This document shows, piece by piece, positions 1 to 28,221 of a stretch of 64,000 nucleotides of DNA (positions are counted from its first letter, which is position 1; each line of letters starts with the position of its first letter). The stretch comes from Engraulis encrasicolus. Taxonomy: Eukaryota > Chordata > Actinopteri > Clupeiformes > Engraulidae. Location of the stretch: assembly GCF_034702125.1 (NCBI RefSeq), contig NC_085866.1, positions 21,386,687-21,450,686 on the forward strand. The letters are read 5' to 3'. Position numbers and translations under genes: made by a program. Under the pieces are notes generated by a model. That model saw nothing but the letters and a program-made list of their open reading frames with translations. It was not told the origin of the DNA and ran no database searches.

Positions 1-2978
<2,978 letters not shown>

Positions 2979-3771
2979 AATGCCATCGCTCATGGGAAAG
3001 GTTTAACCTGGGGAGCATTCCAAGAACATGGCTAAGTGGATGTACCGTATGACGTTCGTTATGTCTTAGAGTTATGCCAAATGGATGTTGAAGTGTGACG
3101 TGCTTTAACATCAGCTGTTTTAAAGCATGTAGCACTTCAACATCCATGTGACCCTCTGATGAAGACGGAAGTCTCGCCGGCGAAACATGTCAGGTAAAAG
3201 ATAAAAACTTCTACATGTCTGAAACAAAAGAAACGGTAAGATTTAACATGGTTAAGTGATAAACCTGGCTAGGTTAATCTGTATGAAGTGGTAAATCTGC
3301 TAAACGATAGCCCCACAGCTAGCATTTAAGGCAGAAAATAAGGACCCCAGGCTCTTGTATTAGATGATTTACCGCTACCTCAAGGTAACCTGTATCACTA
3401 CTCACGGTAGGGACACATAGACGTGCATTTGGCCAAGCGAAGCAAACTTCACCATTCATTCCTATGAGAGAGGCGAAGGCAAGCGAACAAGAGCGAAGCG
3501 AACAAGAGCGAAGCGAAGCGTAGCTAAATCATTAAACCAAGTTTAATATGCAAATGGGGAGCGAATTCGCCTGCGGCAACCCAATCAAATCAACAACATA
3601 ACTGTTCCATTCCATTTGATTCGCCGCGCCGACCTGATGACGGTTGAACTGTCACTAAATTGCGCCTCTCTTCGTCTCGCTCGTTTCGCCTGCTATGTGT
3701 CCCTACCGTTAGCCAGGTTCTTGGCATACTCCCTAGAGAGAACCTCAGATTACCGTCAAATGAAGACACGA
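2979..3771. other. Gene 1 downstream flank, no gene seen
   Basis: No coding exon is visible. It holds an imperfect hairpin at about 3081-3147 (arms around GGATGTTGAAGTG and its complement). After that comes a phrase of the type CTGATGAAGACGG...GCGAAACATGT, which resembles 3' tails of fish retroelements. That resemblance is from memory only. Confidence 0.5.
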
Positions 3772-3861
3772 GGGAGGTGCCATGGCTCAGTGGGCTAAGG
3801 GACCCGGGTTCAATTCCAACCCAAAAGGTCACTCCTCTCTCTCTCTCTGTCTCTCTCTCTG

Positions 3862-3956
<95 letters not shown>
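3772..3956 (+). repeat. tRNA-derived SINE head with (CT)n tail
   Basis: The sequence has an A-box-like stretch (GGCTCAGTGGGCTAAG, about 3784-3799) and a B-box-like GGGTTCAATTCC (3806-3817) at tRNA-like spacing, then a CT-rich microsatellite to about 3950. It is a short decayed SINE, not a functional tRNA: there is no acceptor-stem pairing after the B box. Confidence 0.6.
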
Positions 3957-4425
3957 CAATAGAGGCATAAAAAGTAAAAAAGTATCTTGTGTACAAAAAC
4001 TGTAAACATGAAAATAAAAGAAAATGCCAAAATGCAATGATATGAAAGTCATTTTTGTTATTGCAACACACAACACACACAGCAACGAGGTTCAACTACT
4101 TACGGTAACTGCTTGCCAATTTAACAGTAAACAGTAATGTGCAGTGTTCTTGGTTATCATGTGTCACAATTTACTGTAAACACACCTCCCTGTTAGCAAA
4201 CTTTTGACCCAGTTCCAACATCAGATTAAAGAATGTCACTGATAAAACAAAGGTCAAAACCCAATGGTGTTTTGAATGCTTCAATGATACACAGAGGACA
4301 TTTTGATACAGGGGTTTTCAATACAATACAAACCTCTTTCACAAAGCTGTGGATCTTTGTGTGTTGCATTTTGATGACAAAAAACACACATAGAGTACAT
4401 ACAGTACCTGTATATTGTATTTGGG

Positions 4426-4726
4426 TTTTGTTCCAATATGTGACCTTGCGTCCTCCACTTGTGCTTGTGGCCTCGTACCAGGAAGTAATACGTCGTGATG
4501 ATATCACTGCCAACAGCATTATATTTCAATATCTCGCAAAAGCTCAATTGTAAAGTCATTTTCTCATTTGCAAACTGGATGGTGAATGAAGAATAGACCC
4601 CCAAAAAATGTTTTGGCTTGACTGACAGCAGGGAAACTTAATTGTTATCTCCACAGAGGTGGGGCATCAGCAAAACGTGAGGCCACAAGCACAAGTGGAG
4701 GACTCATAGCATATTGGAATGTACTC
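4426..4726. mobile_element. MITE copy A, left boundary of the gene 2 duplication unit
   Basis: A roughly 300-bp element with inverted ends TTCCAATATGTGACC... and ...CATATTGGAA, then inner arms CCACTTGTGCTTGTGGCC and GGCCACAAGCACAAGTGG. Its right half and right flank (CAGATACTGTTGCTGTTG) match copy D at 38020-38240 closely. Other copies are at 12571-12861, 35826-36122, 37284-38212 and 51305-51545. Superfamily not assigned; no clear target duplication seen. Confidence 0.85.
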
Positions 4727-4934
4727 TCAGATACTGTTGCTGTTGTCAATATGGGTGTGGATTTTTGGGCAGGTTCTGTATCTTGGCAAACACCTTGATA
4801 CCTCCCTAATGTGGACTATTTTTATTTACTTTAGTGGAACAAGGGTGTGCCTGGCCCTGTGGGTTATAATTTTTTTTACTGTTACTCAGTCTACACTGTG
4901 TGAATGTTACTGTAAGTGTCCTGGGGATGTTAAA

Positions 4935-5292
4935 GGGACACTGTGTGAGACTTTTAGTTGTTTATTTCCAGAATTCATGCTGCCCATTCACTAATGTTAT
5001 CTTTTTCATGAACACTTACCACCACTATCAAATTCTAAGTATTCATTATGACTGAAAAAATGTCACTTTTCATACATGAAAAGGGGGATCTTCTCCATGG
5101 TCCGCCATTTTGAATTTCCAAAAATAGCCATTTATAGCTGCAAAAATGACTGTACTTGGACCATAGTAGAACATATTTGTTTATTACTTAGTAAACTTTC
5201 ATTTAAAGATCGAATTTGGCAATAGGCAGCCCAGTTTCAATGAGCAGCGTAGTTGCAGTACCTTTTTTGTCCATTTCCTGCACAGTGTCCCT
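4935..5292. mobile_element. TTAA-flanked (piggyBac-like) MITE upstream of gene 2
   Basis: The termini AGGGACACTGTG and its reverse complement are bounded by TTAA on both sides (4931-4934 and 5293-5296). TTAA target duplication is characteristic of piggyBac-type elements. The matching place upstream of gene 3 (about 38425) lacks it, so it arrived after the duplication. A related copy is in gene 3 intron 5 (43500-43845) and an older one at about 60113-60354. Confidence 0.88.
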
Positions 5293-5296
5293 TTAA

Positions 5297-6028
5297 GAAG
5301 TGCATGTTGCTTTTGCGAAGTTGGGGTGGACGAGTCTATGTCATGTCTGCAGGGTTGCCACCATTGTTGAGCTGAGAGTGTCAATGCACTGCTTGTAGGA
5401 CTGGACTGAGGCGTTACAATGGACCAGACATTATTGGCCTGGACCAGCCCCTCACCCATACACAGGCTGCTTTCATGCAATACGATACCCTTGGCCCAGT
5501 CCACTGTCAATATTTAAGATGGACCAATGGGCCGCCGCCTCTAAATTGTAGGCGGGAGAAACAGCAACATCAGCCCTTGAGGATTGTCGACCCACGGGTA
5601 AAATGCCCATTATGCCAGATTACCAGTCCAGCCTTGACCTCTTGCTCAGCTATTTATTAAACAACGTAATTTTGCGGTAGGTCAATAGACTTGACAGGTG
5701 CGGCAAGACTACTTCCTTGTTCTTGTCAGACTACTTACTCACCAGAGGTTCCAGTAACTTCATACATAGTACCCCCACTGATTATTACTTATGGACTGCT
5801 GTTTGAAGACCAAGCAATATCCTATTGTCCTACATCACGAACAAGCCAGTCAGGATGGAGACCCTTATACCACATTACAGTAATGAAAATGGGCAGGCAT
5901 GTCACTGGATGTGTCAGCACTTTCTGCCGTGGTCAACATTGACACAAATGGCGTATTGATATCAAATCACTCCAGGAGTCAGGTGTGTGCTCTTACAGGT
6001 AAGTATTTGTCAGTAGACTTTCTCACAG
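5297..6028. other. Upstream flank of gene 2, conserved with gene 3
   Basis: Non-coding sequence that aligns nearly end to end with about 38430-39160 upstream of gene 3. It includes the block GGTCAACATTGACACAAA, also recognisable upstream of gene 4 (about 58217). Conservation between genes 2 and 3 mostly reflects recent duplication. The block shared with the more distant gene 4 is a better regulatory candidate. Confidence 0.6.
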
Positions 6029-6064
6029 TGATAACATTGACGACACTCTCCAGCAGAATATAAA
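6029..6064 (+). promoter_or_regulatory. Gene 2 core promoter: GATA-type site and TATA box
   Basis: TGATAA (6029-6034) fits the WGATAR consensus, and TATAAA is at 6059-6064, 67 bp before the start codon. Gene 3 has the same pair at 39163-39168 and 39193-39198. GATA4/5/6 control of gastric pepsinogen genes is known in vertebrates; its use here is inferred. Confidence 0.7.
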
Positions 6065-6130
6065 GATCAGTGTAGGAACAGGCTTGCTTCATTCACTGTG
6101 TTCAACCTCACTTGTGGAGTTACCGTAGCC

Positions 6131-20463
<14,333 letters not shown>

Positions 20464-20503
20464 CTAAAAAAAAAAAAAAGATGTGGATATAGATAATGGT
20501 ATC

Positions 20504-20521
20504 AATAAAGATGTAAATAAA
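20504..20521 (+). terminator. Polyadenylation signals of gene 2
   Basis: AATAAA at 20504-20509, 41 bp after the stop codon, with a second about 10 bp later (GTAAATAAAG). Gene 3 has the same pair at about 49696-49713. Confidence 0.8.
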
Positions 20522-20817
20522 GACAATAATGTGCAAACATAAAGGAGTGTTCTGTTTTTCTTATTTTTTGTGTTTTTTCCATACATATACTGGTGGTTTA
20601 TATGGTTTGGAATTCTAGAGTATGTATGTCACACAGTGCAATTCTTTAAAACTTGCAGCAAAAGACAATTGTTCTTAATACATTACTATAGGCAGGGTGC
20701 GATTTGTCAAAAAAAAAACAGAGGGGGGGGATGTTTTTTTCCCCATGAAACGTGACGTCACAAAATTAACACGACTAACAGCTCAATATTGGATGATATC
20801 AAATGAATAGCACTTAA

Positions 20818-21151
20818 AGGGGTATGACACTATTTTGGGGCTTTAACAGTTAAAATCGTTGGCCAGGGTTTATAAAGGTGGTAAAGTGTCTTATTTTTCA
20901 TGTCAAGCTTTGTCTTGCTTTAAGACAAGTTAAAAGAGGGAATATGTCGCTAAGCTAGTGAAAGTCAATGGATCCGTGTAGCATGCTACAATGCTACACG
21001 GATCCATTGCCTTTCACTAGCTTAGCGACATATTCCCTCTTTTAACTTGTCTTAAAGCAAGACAACACTTAAAATACGTCACTTTACCACCTTTATAAAC
21101 CCCTGCCAACGATTTTAACTGTATTAAGCCCCAAAATAGTGGCATACCCCT
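20818..21151. mobile_element. Palindromic TTAA-flanked MITE
   Basis: An almost perfect palindrome of about 334 bp, with arms from AGGGGTATGACACTATTTTG inward and a tight centre near GTGTAGCATGCTACAATGC. TTAA lies on each side (20814-20817, 21152-21155), pointing to a piggyBac-like element. It lies inside the 15 kb hAT. Confidence 0.9.
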
Positions 21152-21636
21152 TTAATGCCATGAAAAACACGGGGTCGGGGTGTTTTTGTTTTGTTTTTTG
21201 TTTAGTTTTTTTTTTCCTCCACGGACACTAAGACAATGATAGCCTAGGCTACGTCTTTTGAGAGGTTTTTTGTAATGCAGTTGGACATCTCTTGCGCAAA
21301 AATGTTACACTGAAATCGCCAAGGGGGAATATCTGTAGGCTACATTTCATGTGCCAAAGACACTTCAGTCACTCACAATCTCAAGCGCACTAACCCTAGA
21401 AATATCCACTGTGTGTATGCAGAGGGGGCTACTTCAACGTGTCGTCTTCATGCGTTGCAACTTTCTACAAACTTTTAGTCTGGTCATACAAATTTATTGC
21501 ATGTTCAGGTGCTACTCCACCCATTCCGTCTGCCTTGACACTAGACAGGCCAAGGCCCAACGGTTTCATAGCCTAACGTGCAGACAGTAATAGCCTACTT
21601 GAACAATTTCAGTTTTCCTGATGGCAACGACGCACG

Positions 21637-24600
21637 CAGGGCCGGTTTTTAGCATAGGCCGGCTAGGCGGTCGCCTAGAGCGCCATGTGAAGAAGGAGCG
21701 CCGAAATGGCGCTCTCCTATGCCTAATTTTGCGATATGAAGTTTTTTTATGAAGTCGCAATCAACAAAGAGTGGCGAAAGCGCTCCTCACGGCAAAGCGC
21801 CCCTCAGCCAATAGTAATATCGCTTCCAACTGTCTCTGGGAAGTCTGTGAACCAATAAACAGACAGTTCTGAGAAAGGGGGCGGGACGAGTGACAGCGTG
21901 CGATCTATTTTGAATTTGGAGACTCATTCGAGAGACAGAGGTGCTGTGTTCCATTACCCGTACTTACCGCCCTTTCCGCACTGTGTTTGGGTACGCAGGG
22001 TGTTCCATTTCTAATCGCGACGGTAAAGTGTACTGTAAATTACCCGGATAACGCCCCCAAAACGGCCATTTTTCGAAGTGTGGTGTTACTGTACACTTTT
22101 CGCACTCAACGGCCGCCATGTTTGTGACGTAGTTGAGTGCCAGATCTGTCAAACGGTTGAATCTCCGTGATAACAGCATAGTTTTGATTCCAAAGACAAT
22201 CGCCATGTGTATTAGAGGCAGGGGTAACTTAAAAAAGTGTTAGCATAAGGAACAGTGCCTTCCGTGTTGAATTGCATATTGGCGGTTGGTAAACTCGGAT
22301 GTCACGCGACCAACCGTCATTTCCGTTAAGTGTATCAGACAGAACGGGAATCGGAATGTACTCGCCTCGTGAATTGCGGAGGGTGGAAAGGGTACTTCAC
22401 TGCACTCAAACAAGGTACACAGTACAGAGGGTGAATAATGGAACACAGCAACAGAGAGGGCAAGCGCAAACAGTAGTGCTGCTCTGCTGGATGGAGATTA
22501 TTATGTTCTCATTAAACCACTCATTGCATGATGCAGGAGTTTCAGAGGGTGTTTTGGAACTATGTGATTTAATCAGCAACCGTTTGTGATTATGGAAAGC
22601 CTAATAGTTATGAGGTTACTATTTGGAATTAGAGAGAAAAAGAGCTTTGTTTTTGATAAGAGAAATCGCTAGTTAGCATGCTAACATTAGCCAAGTATGC
22701 CAAGCAATGAAATCCAGTAAAGTAGCTGTTAGTAGCCTACTCACTACTCACTAACACCCACCTGATATCATAATACTTGCTTAGGTTGACAAGCAATGTA
22801 AAGTAAGACTGGTGCAATGTTTAAAAAAAAATTAGCTGCCATATCTCCTTCCATCCACATGAATTACCTGCTTGTTGTAAGCTTAAAAAAACATTAATTT
22901 CCAGACCAGAATGACATAGCCTACATTAATCATGTAACAGAACCATGCACAACAGACAAGTGAGGCTATTTACTATATTTTGTATATTATGAAATTCAAT
23001 AGCGTGACAGCTCTTCTCCCTTTCTCTCACCCTGTCCCTCCAAACACATAGATAGCCCCCTTCTCATTCTCCTAGGCCTACTCACAAATGCACCACTATT
23101 TCCAGTCCAGAAATGAAATTGGTTTGGAAGACAGCACAAATGTGTAGCTTATTAAAATTGTTATGCTGCCATGCTTTGTGATGCTGTAGGCCATGCTAGT
23201 CCAAACTAAGGCCCGCGGGCCAACTCCGGCCCGCGAGCCCGTTTTTATTGGCCCGCGGCAGATTTTTAAAATGTGATTGAACATGGCCCGCACATTACAT
23301 TTGACCTACGTTGTAACTCTGTTGCAATTCTGACTTTGAACACCAAGTGGCGCCACCCGCTAAAACTTCTCCACTTCAACCTGGCTAGTTGTTTCTTGTT
23401 TGTTACAGTAGTAGTCCTGTCAGAGAAATAAATAGAAAATGATGGTTGCTAATAAGTTGCTGCATCCAAAGGAAATATTTTGGCTTGACCACAAATGAGC
23501 AATGCTTTCTAACAAACACAGATGAGCTAGTTTGCAAAATCCTATGCATGGGAACCCAGACCTGTTCACGCTGAGTTCAGGATGACAGGCTGGGAACTAA
23601 AGCATGATGCTAAGATATTTTTCAAGTTTCAATTGGGGCCGGAGTAGTTTGGGTACTTTTTCATCACCTTGTTAAAATAAGATGTAATCTGCGGTTTGGT
23701 AGTGATATGGCATTGTTATGTTAGCGCCGTCCGTCACCAAATAATAGGAGACAGTTACGGCAACAGCTGCTTATAAACACTCCAAACTTAATTAGCGGTT
23801 AGCGTTAGCGATTGCTTAGCACTTTTATTTGTAACTTTAACCCACAGTTGGAATAGTATCATGCTGTACTGTAAGCACATTTCGCACAAGTGACATTATT
23901 TTTTGATTGCTTTGTGAATTCATCCTGTTAAATTGCCTCTTTGGCTGTAGCAAGTTAGCTAAACATGCTAGGTTACGACAGAACTAGCTCATTTAAACTG
24001 AGGGAGGCACAGAGAGAAGAGCTGCCTTTTTGTTTTCATCCCTGCCTGCGTGCGTCTGAGAGAGAGAGGCACCTGATCTGATTGGATCAGCGCGAGTTTC
24101 ACATTAACCCATGAAGTGCCGGGGAACAGCAAGTATTGGCTATAATAAGAATTATTAAATACAAATAAAACGGCATATAAACATGGATTGATTGATTGTA
24201 GGCAATAATAAAATATCAATTTAATAATAATTAATAACAATTAATAATAAGCTTAATTGTTAACCGTGTACATGTGGATAATTCATACACTGACACAATA
24301 ATAGGCCTATTGATGCAATTTTTGTTACCTTTTCTTACATTGCCTCTTGAAAATATTGGAAATAGCCTAAATTATGGGCTACCAGACAGCTTTTGTCTCC
24401 CTTGTGTATTTGGTACCTTACCGGTCATCACACAATAGGCTATGTCACCGCTAAAGTGCGGCCCGGCCCCTTGTTCATTTTCCTGTATTCGGCCCTCACT
24501 AAAAAAAGTTTGGACACCCCTGCTTTAGATAGTGTAGATCAGTGCAGACCTCCTTGCTAGGCCTATTATCTACACATGCATTTTACATGCAAATGTACTG

Positions 24601-24680
24601 TACCACTCTCCTGGCATTTGTGGCAGTTTGGGCAGAACTCAAACTTGCCTAGGGCACCAAATAAGCCAGAACCGGCCCTG
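21637..24680. mobile_element. 3 kb hAT-type element inside the 15 kb hAT
   Basis: Ends CAGGGCCGGTTTTTAG and AGAACCGGCCCTG are flanked by GACGCACG (21629-21636) and TACGCACG (24681-24688), 7 of 8 identical. It contains a further element at 23192-24522, and at about 21942-22449 a segment with GCTGTGTTCCATTA inverted ends. No transposase frame seen. Confidence 0.87.
23192..24522. mobile_element. hAT-like element (TGTCCAAACT family) nested in 21637-24680
   Basis: Left end CATGCTAGTCCAAACT followed by GGCCCGCGGGCC. Right end AGTTTGGACACCCCTG preceded by GGCCCTCAC. The 8-bp flanks agree only 5 of 8 (CTGTAGGC, CTTTAGAT), so it is an old copy or the ends are slightly misplaced. Confidence 0.65.
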
Positions 24681-25310
24681 TACGCACGTACACACAGGTG
24701 ACGGTTTCCAACCGTAGTCTTAGTTCATGCCTACCTGTTGGGGTCTTTCATTTTCTTGTGGTTAGGACTGGGTACCGAAATTCGGTTCCTTAATGGAACC
24801 AAATGAAAGGCTAAGGTTCTACTTGGCATCGAAACGTGCCTTGGCTGTGGGTTCCACGTTTCGGTTCCTAGATGTCCATCACGTCAGTTATCATTTCGCA
24901 TTTATAACCCCAGAACGTTAACGCAGTCAGAACGGCAGTCGCTTCTGGCAAAAAAAACTGGCAACATTAATTGTGATCACATTTGGGCTTGCAGAGACTG
25001 CTGGCAGCTACACCCCCCTTTTAAACAGGTGTTACGAGAGAAACAACCACCAGCCCATCTTTAATTTGTGTAGGCGTACCGAGAAGAGTAGGCCTAGCCT
25101 ATTTCTAGCGTTTGTAGACGGCAAAGAATTCAAACTTTGTCTTCGACACAGCCACTGCGAGCATGTGCAAACGAAGCATTCCATCATTCTCACGCAAATG
25201 GTTACATGGGCGTATTATATGAGGAAAGTAAAAGTCGGCAACACTGTTCGCTCCACCATGAATCATCAAACAGTGTTGGGGACCTTTTCCCTTTAGTGGT
25301 GGGTGCGCAC

Positions 25311-26859
25311 CCAGATAGCAAGCTGACATTGAATAGATATTGATTTTCCATCTGAATCATCAGAATGGTCGACATTGAAATATTGATGCAAAATAGATGT
25401 TGAATCACCATTGTTAAACCGATGTAACCCGACCTAAAATAAAGTTGACAGCAATGATATTGAAACAACATTGATTCATGGTCGTCCTTATTATGATTGA
25501 TGTATCATTGATATTTGGTAATTACGTATGATCGAAAGGCCATCGATATATAGTTTACCGGGAAAGATTGAAGTTATCGGTCGTTGCTGAACGGGACAAG
25601 ACAAAGAGTGGCGCACGCTCGGATCCAGGAACAATTACAGGTAAGCAGACTTTCATACTTTTACACAGTAAGTGTCCCCGGTCCGCGATCCATAAACGGC
25701 CACAGTTTTCCGAGAGCGCCTGGTGCGGTCACGGCCGATTTCCTCCGATCACCTACGATCGGCAACACAAGCTGAATGAAACAGGCTAGCCGGCTAGCGA
25801 GCTTTACTGCAGCCATTCTGTGAACTGCAGCTAGCAGTACGTGTACTGGTGTCAGTTGCTGGAACACACACTTACAACGTAATAAACTTAACTTGTGTGT
25901 ATGTGCTTTAGACCTTCCACGACCATGACGAGAGCTCCAGCTCTGACTTTCCTGGCCCATCACAATCATAACGACCTAAAAGCCCAGTAGGACCGATGGC
26001 CAGAGATGGAGGAGGAGGGAGACAGACGCAGCAGAGGTCGGGGACCTTGATTAGGAAGACTCCAACAGAACGTCCTGCTAACTGTAAGGATACGGTAGGC
26101 TACATTCATTCCACAATACCATATTTCCTGCTGTATTCCTTCAGATGTGTAAGTATTGTAATGGATGTTATCACAACAGATGTAGGCCTACTCTATATCG
26201 CAACACGAGTAGCCTACACCTGTTGTGATAACACCCATTACAATATTTCAGAAATAGCATGGGATTTTCAATATATTTTGAAAAGTTTTATGGACCGATG
26301 TGTGTTGTTAGGATTCATTTTAATTAAAACTAGGCCTATATTTTGTGTGTTTCAGATGCCCTCGCTCAACAGCCTGGTGGGAATCGGATGGATGATCTTG
26401 TTTTTACACAAGCTGTGCAGAAATGGCTATGCGCCGGACAGAACTGGAGGTGCCAGTCGCGGTGACAGTAATTAAAATAATTCAAATAATAAACATCTTT
26501 CTTAATAAACATCTTGTGTTTCATATTTATTATTTTATATTATTAAAATGTGGATCCTGGCTGTAGATAAAGCAGGATATATGAGCCAGATAATTCTGGT
26601 AGCCTTTCTATTGAAATAACATTGAAAGCTCATTGATTTTTAGTTATGTCGAAATTTCAATGTTGTTTCAATATAGGCACGTATCGAAATACAGTTGAAG
26701 TTACGTGGATCCATAGTTACAAAATCAACATAGTTTCAATGTTAGTCGAGGGTGCAAACTGATGCTAAATCAACATCGACATCTGATGTTGTTTCAATGG
26801 TTTAGCGTCGGCAATGGAATGCTGATTCTACATCGATTCAATGTAATCTTGCTATCTGG
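25311..26859. mobile_element. DNA transposon with CCAGATAGCAAG ends and 4-bp duplication
   Basis: Ends CCAGATAGCAAG and CTTGCTATCTGG are perfect for 12 bp, with imperfect pairing to about 30 bp. GCAC flanks both sides (25307-25310, 26860-26863). The interior repeats words such as ATTGAAACAACATTGA. The longest open frame (25996-26475, 159 aa) shows no domain I recognise. Superfamily unassigned. Confidence 0.75.
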
Positions 26860-27575
26860 GCACATTCTCTGACTTTTTGGATTACGTGTGTAGCCTGTGG
26901 AATTAGTACCACACAGGACACAGTTCTTCAGGGGTTTTCCAGTAAGATTTATTTTAAACCAAAGGTGCAAAAGTAGACTTCAGTCTTGAGTCACTCACAG
27001 CTGTAGCCTTGCTAAAGCATTCACTTTTTCATACAAAAAACAATACGGCAGTGGGCTTACCTAACAAAACGAAATAAAAGACAAAAAAAGATCATTAGCA
27101 ATCAACTCATTTTGGTCACACTTACAAACTAACATCTGCTGATAATTTATTACTCACAGGTTTCGTTATCCTAACAGGTATAGGCCTAGCCCACGTCGCT
27201 GGAGGAATCTTCACACATCACGAACAATCTTCAAACATCGCCGCTCGTACAGTCTCTAACAAAGTATTGATCTCATATACCGAACATTATGTTGCACATC
27301 TTCAGTTTTGATGAGATTTTATAGCAAGCAATTTACAAAAACAATGAAATTACACTGAAAGTGCCATCTCGTTGCAGAGCTCCCCTGTACAGCACTTTTC
27401 TTCTCAAAAACGAACTACGGCAAGCAACGCCGTCCAAACTTCACTTCAAACTCATGTGCATTTCAGCTTCATCAAATAACATGGTCAAATACTGCCACCT
27501 ACAGGACAACTTCTGACACTTCTCTCTGGACATTCATCACTCTGTAACCATACCTATATTTATAAATGCATTTAG

Positions 27576-27748
27576 TGTTGTGTACCTACTTTTGCTCGGC
27601 ATTCGGTAGATACATTTCAGAATTAAATCTTATGAATAAGCACGCTCCATAACACGCGTCTGCTCGTCTGCTTGCTTTATTAGAACAGAGTGTACTCCTT
27701 CCGGTACATCCCATAATATCATACCTAGCGGTAACCTGGGACACGACA
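27576..27748 (-). repeat. 3' LTR of the Ty3/Gypsy element
   Basis: The 173-bp direct repeat at the end downstream of gag-pol (element on the minus strand). The adjacent purine tract (27749-27760, CCCCCC on the plus strand) is the likely plus-strand primer. Confidence 0.95.
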
Positions 27749-28221
27749 TCCCCCCTTTACTTGGAATTAAACTTTTCGTTTACAACAACAGTAATATTCA
27801 AACTAAGGATCACCTTGTGTTCCATTCATTACTTCATGTCAACAGTAACCATATCTGAATTCTTAAACTGTTTCCTTAACATAAACATTTACCACATCAG
27901 CATCTCATCAGTAGATTTCCTTAAACAAAAACATTAGTCCATTCTTGTGGTCCTTGTAGTTCCTGTAAAACAAATGCATTTTCTTCCAGAAAATTAAATC
28001 ATAAAAGATTACTTCATTTCCCTTAACTGAAACTGTTAACCTTCTGTCACATATCAGAATATTCATTTTCCATTAACTGAGACTGAGTTACCTTTTATCA
28101 CACGTCAGAAATCATAAACCGTGTGAGATGAACATTTTTTTTCAACACATGAACAATGGTGAGATATTCTTTTTTTCCCTTCACGACTCACCCCCTTTTT
28201 TTTAAACTCATGTCCACTTAG
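27749..28221 (-). other. Ty3/Gypsy 3' untranslated region
   Basis: About 470 bp between the gag-pol stop and the 3' LTR. It is A/T-rich and has no envelope-like frame. Confidence 0.7.

Noticed and set aside
25996..26475. A 159-aa gene
   Set aside because: It lies inside a DNA transposon, has no recognisable domain and no splice or promoter context.
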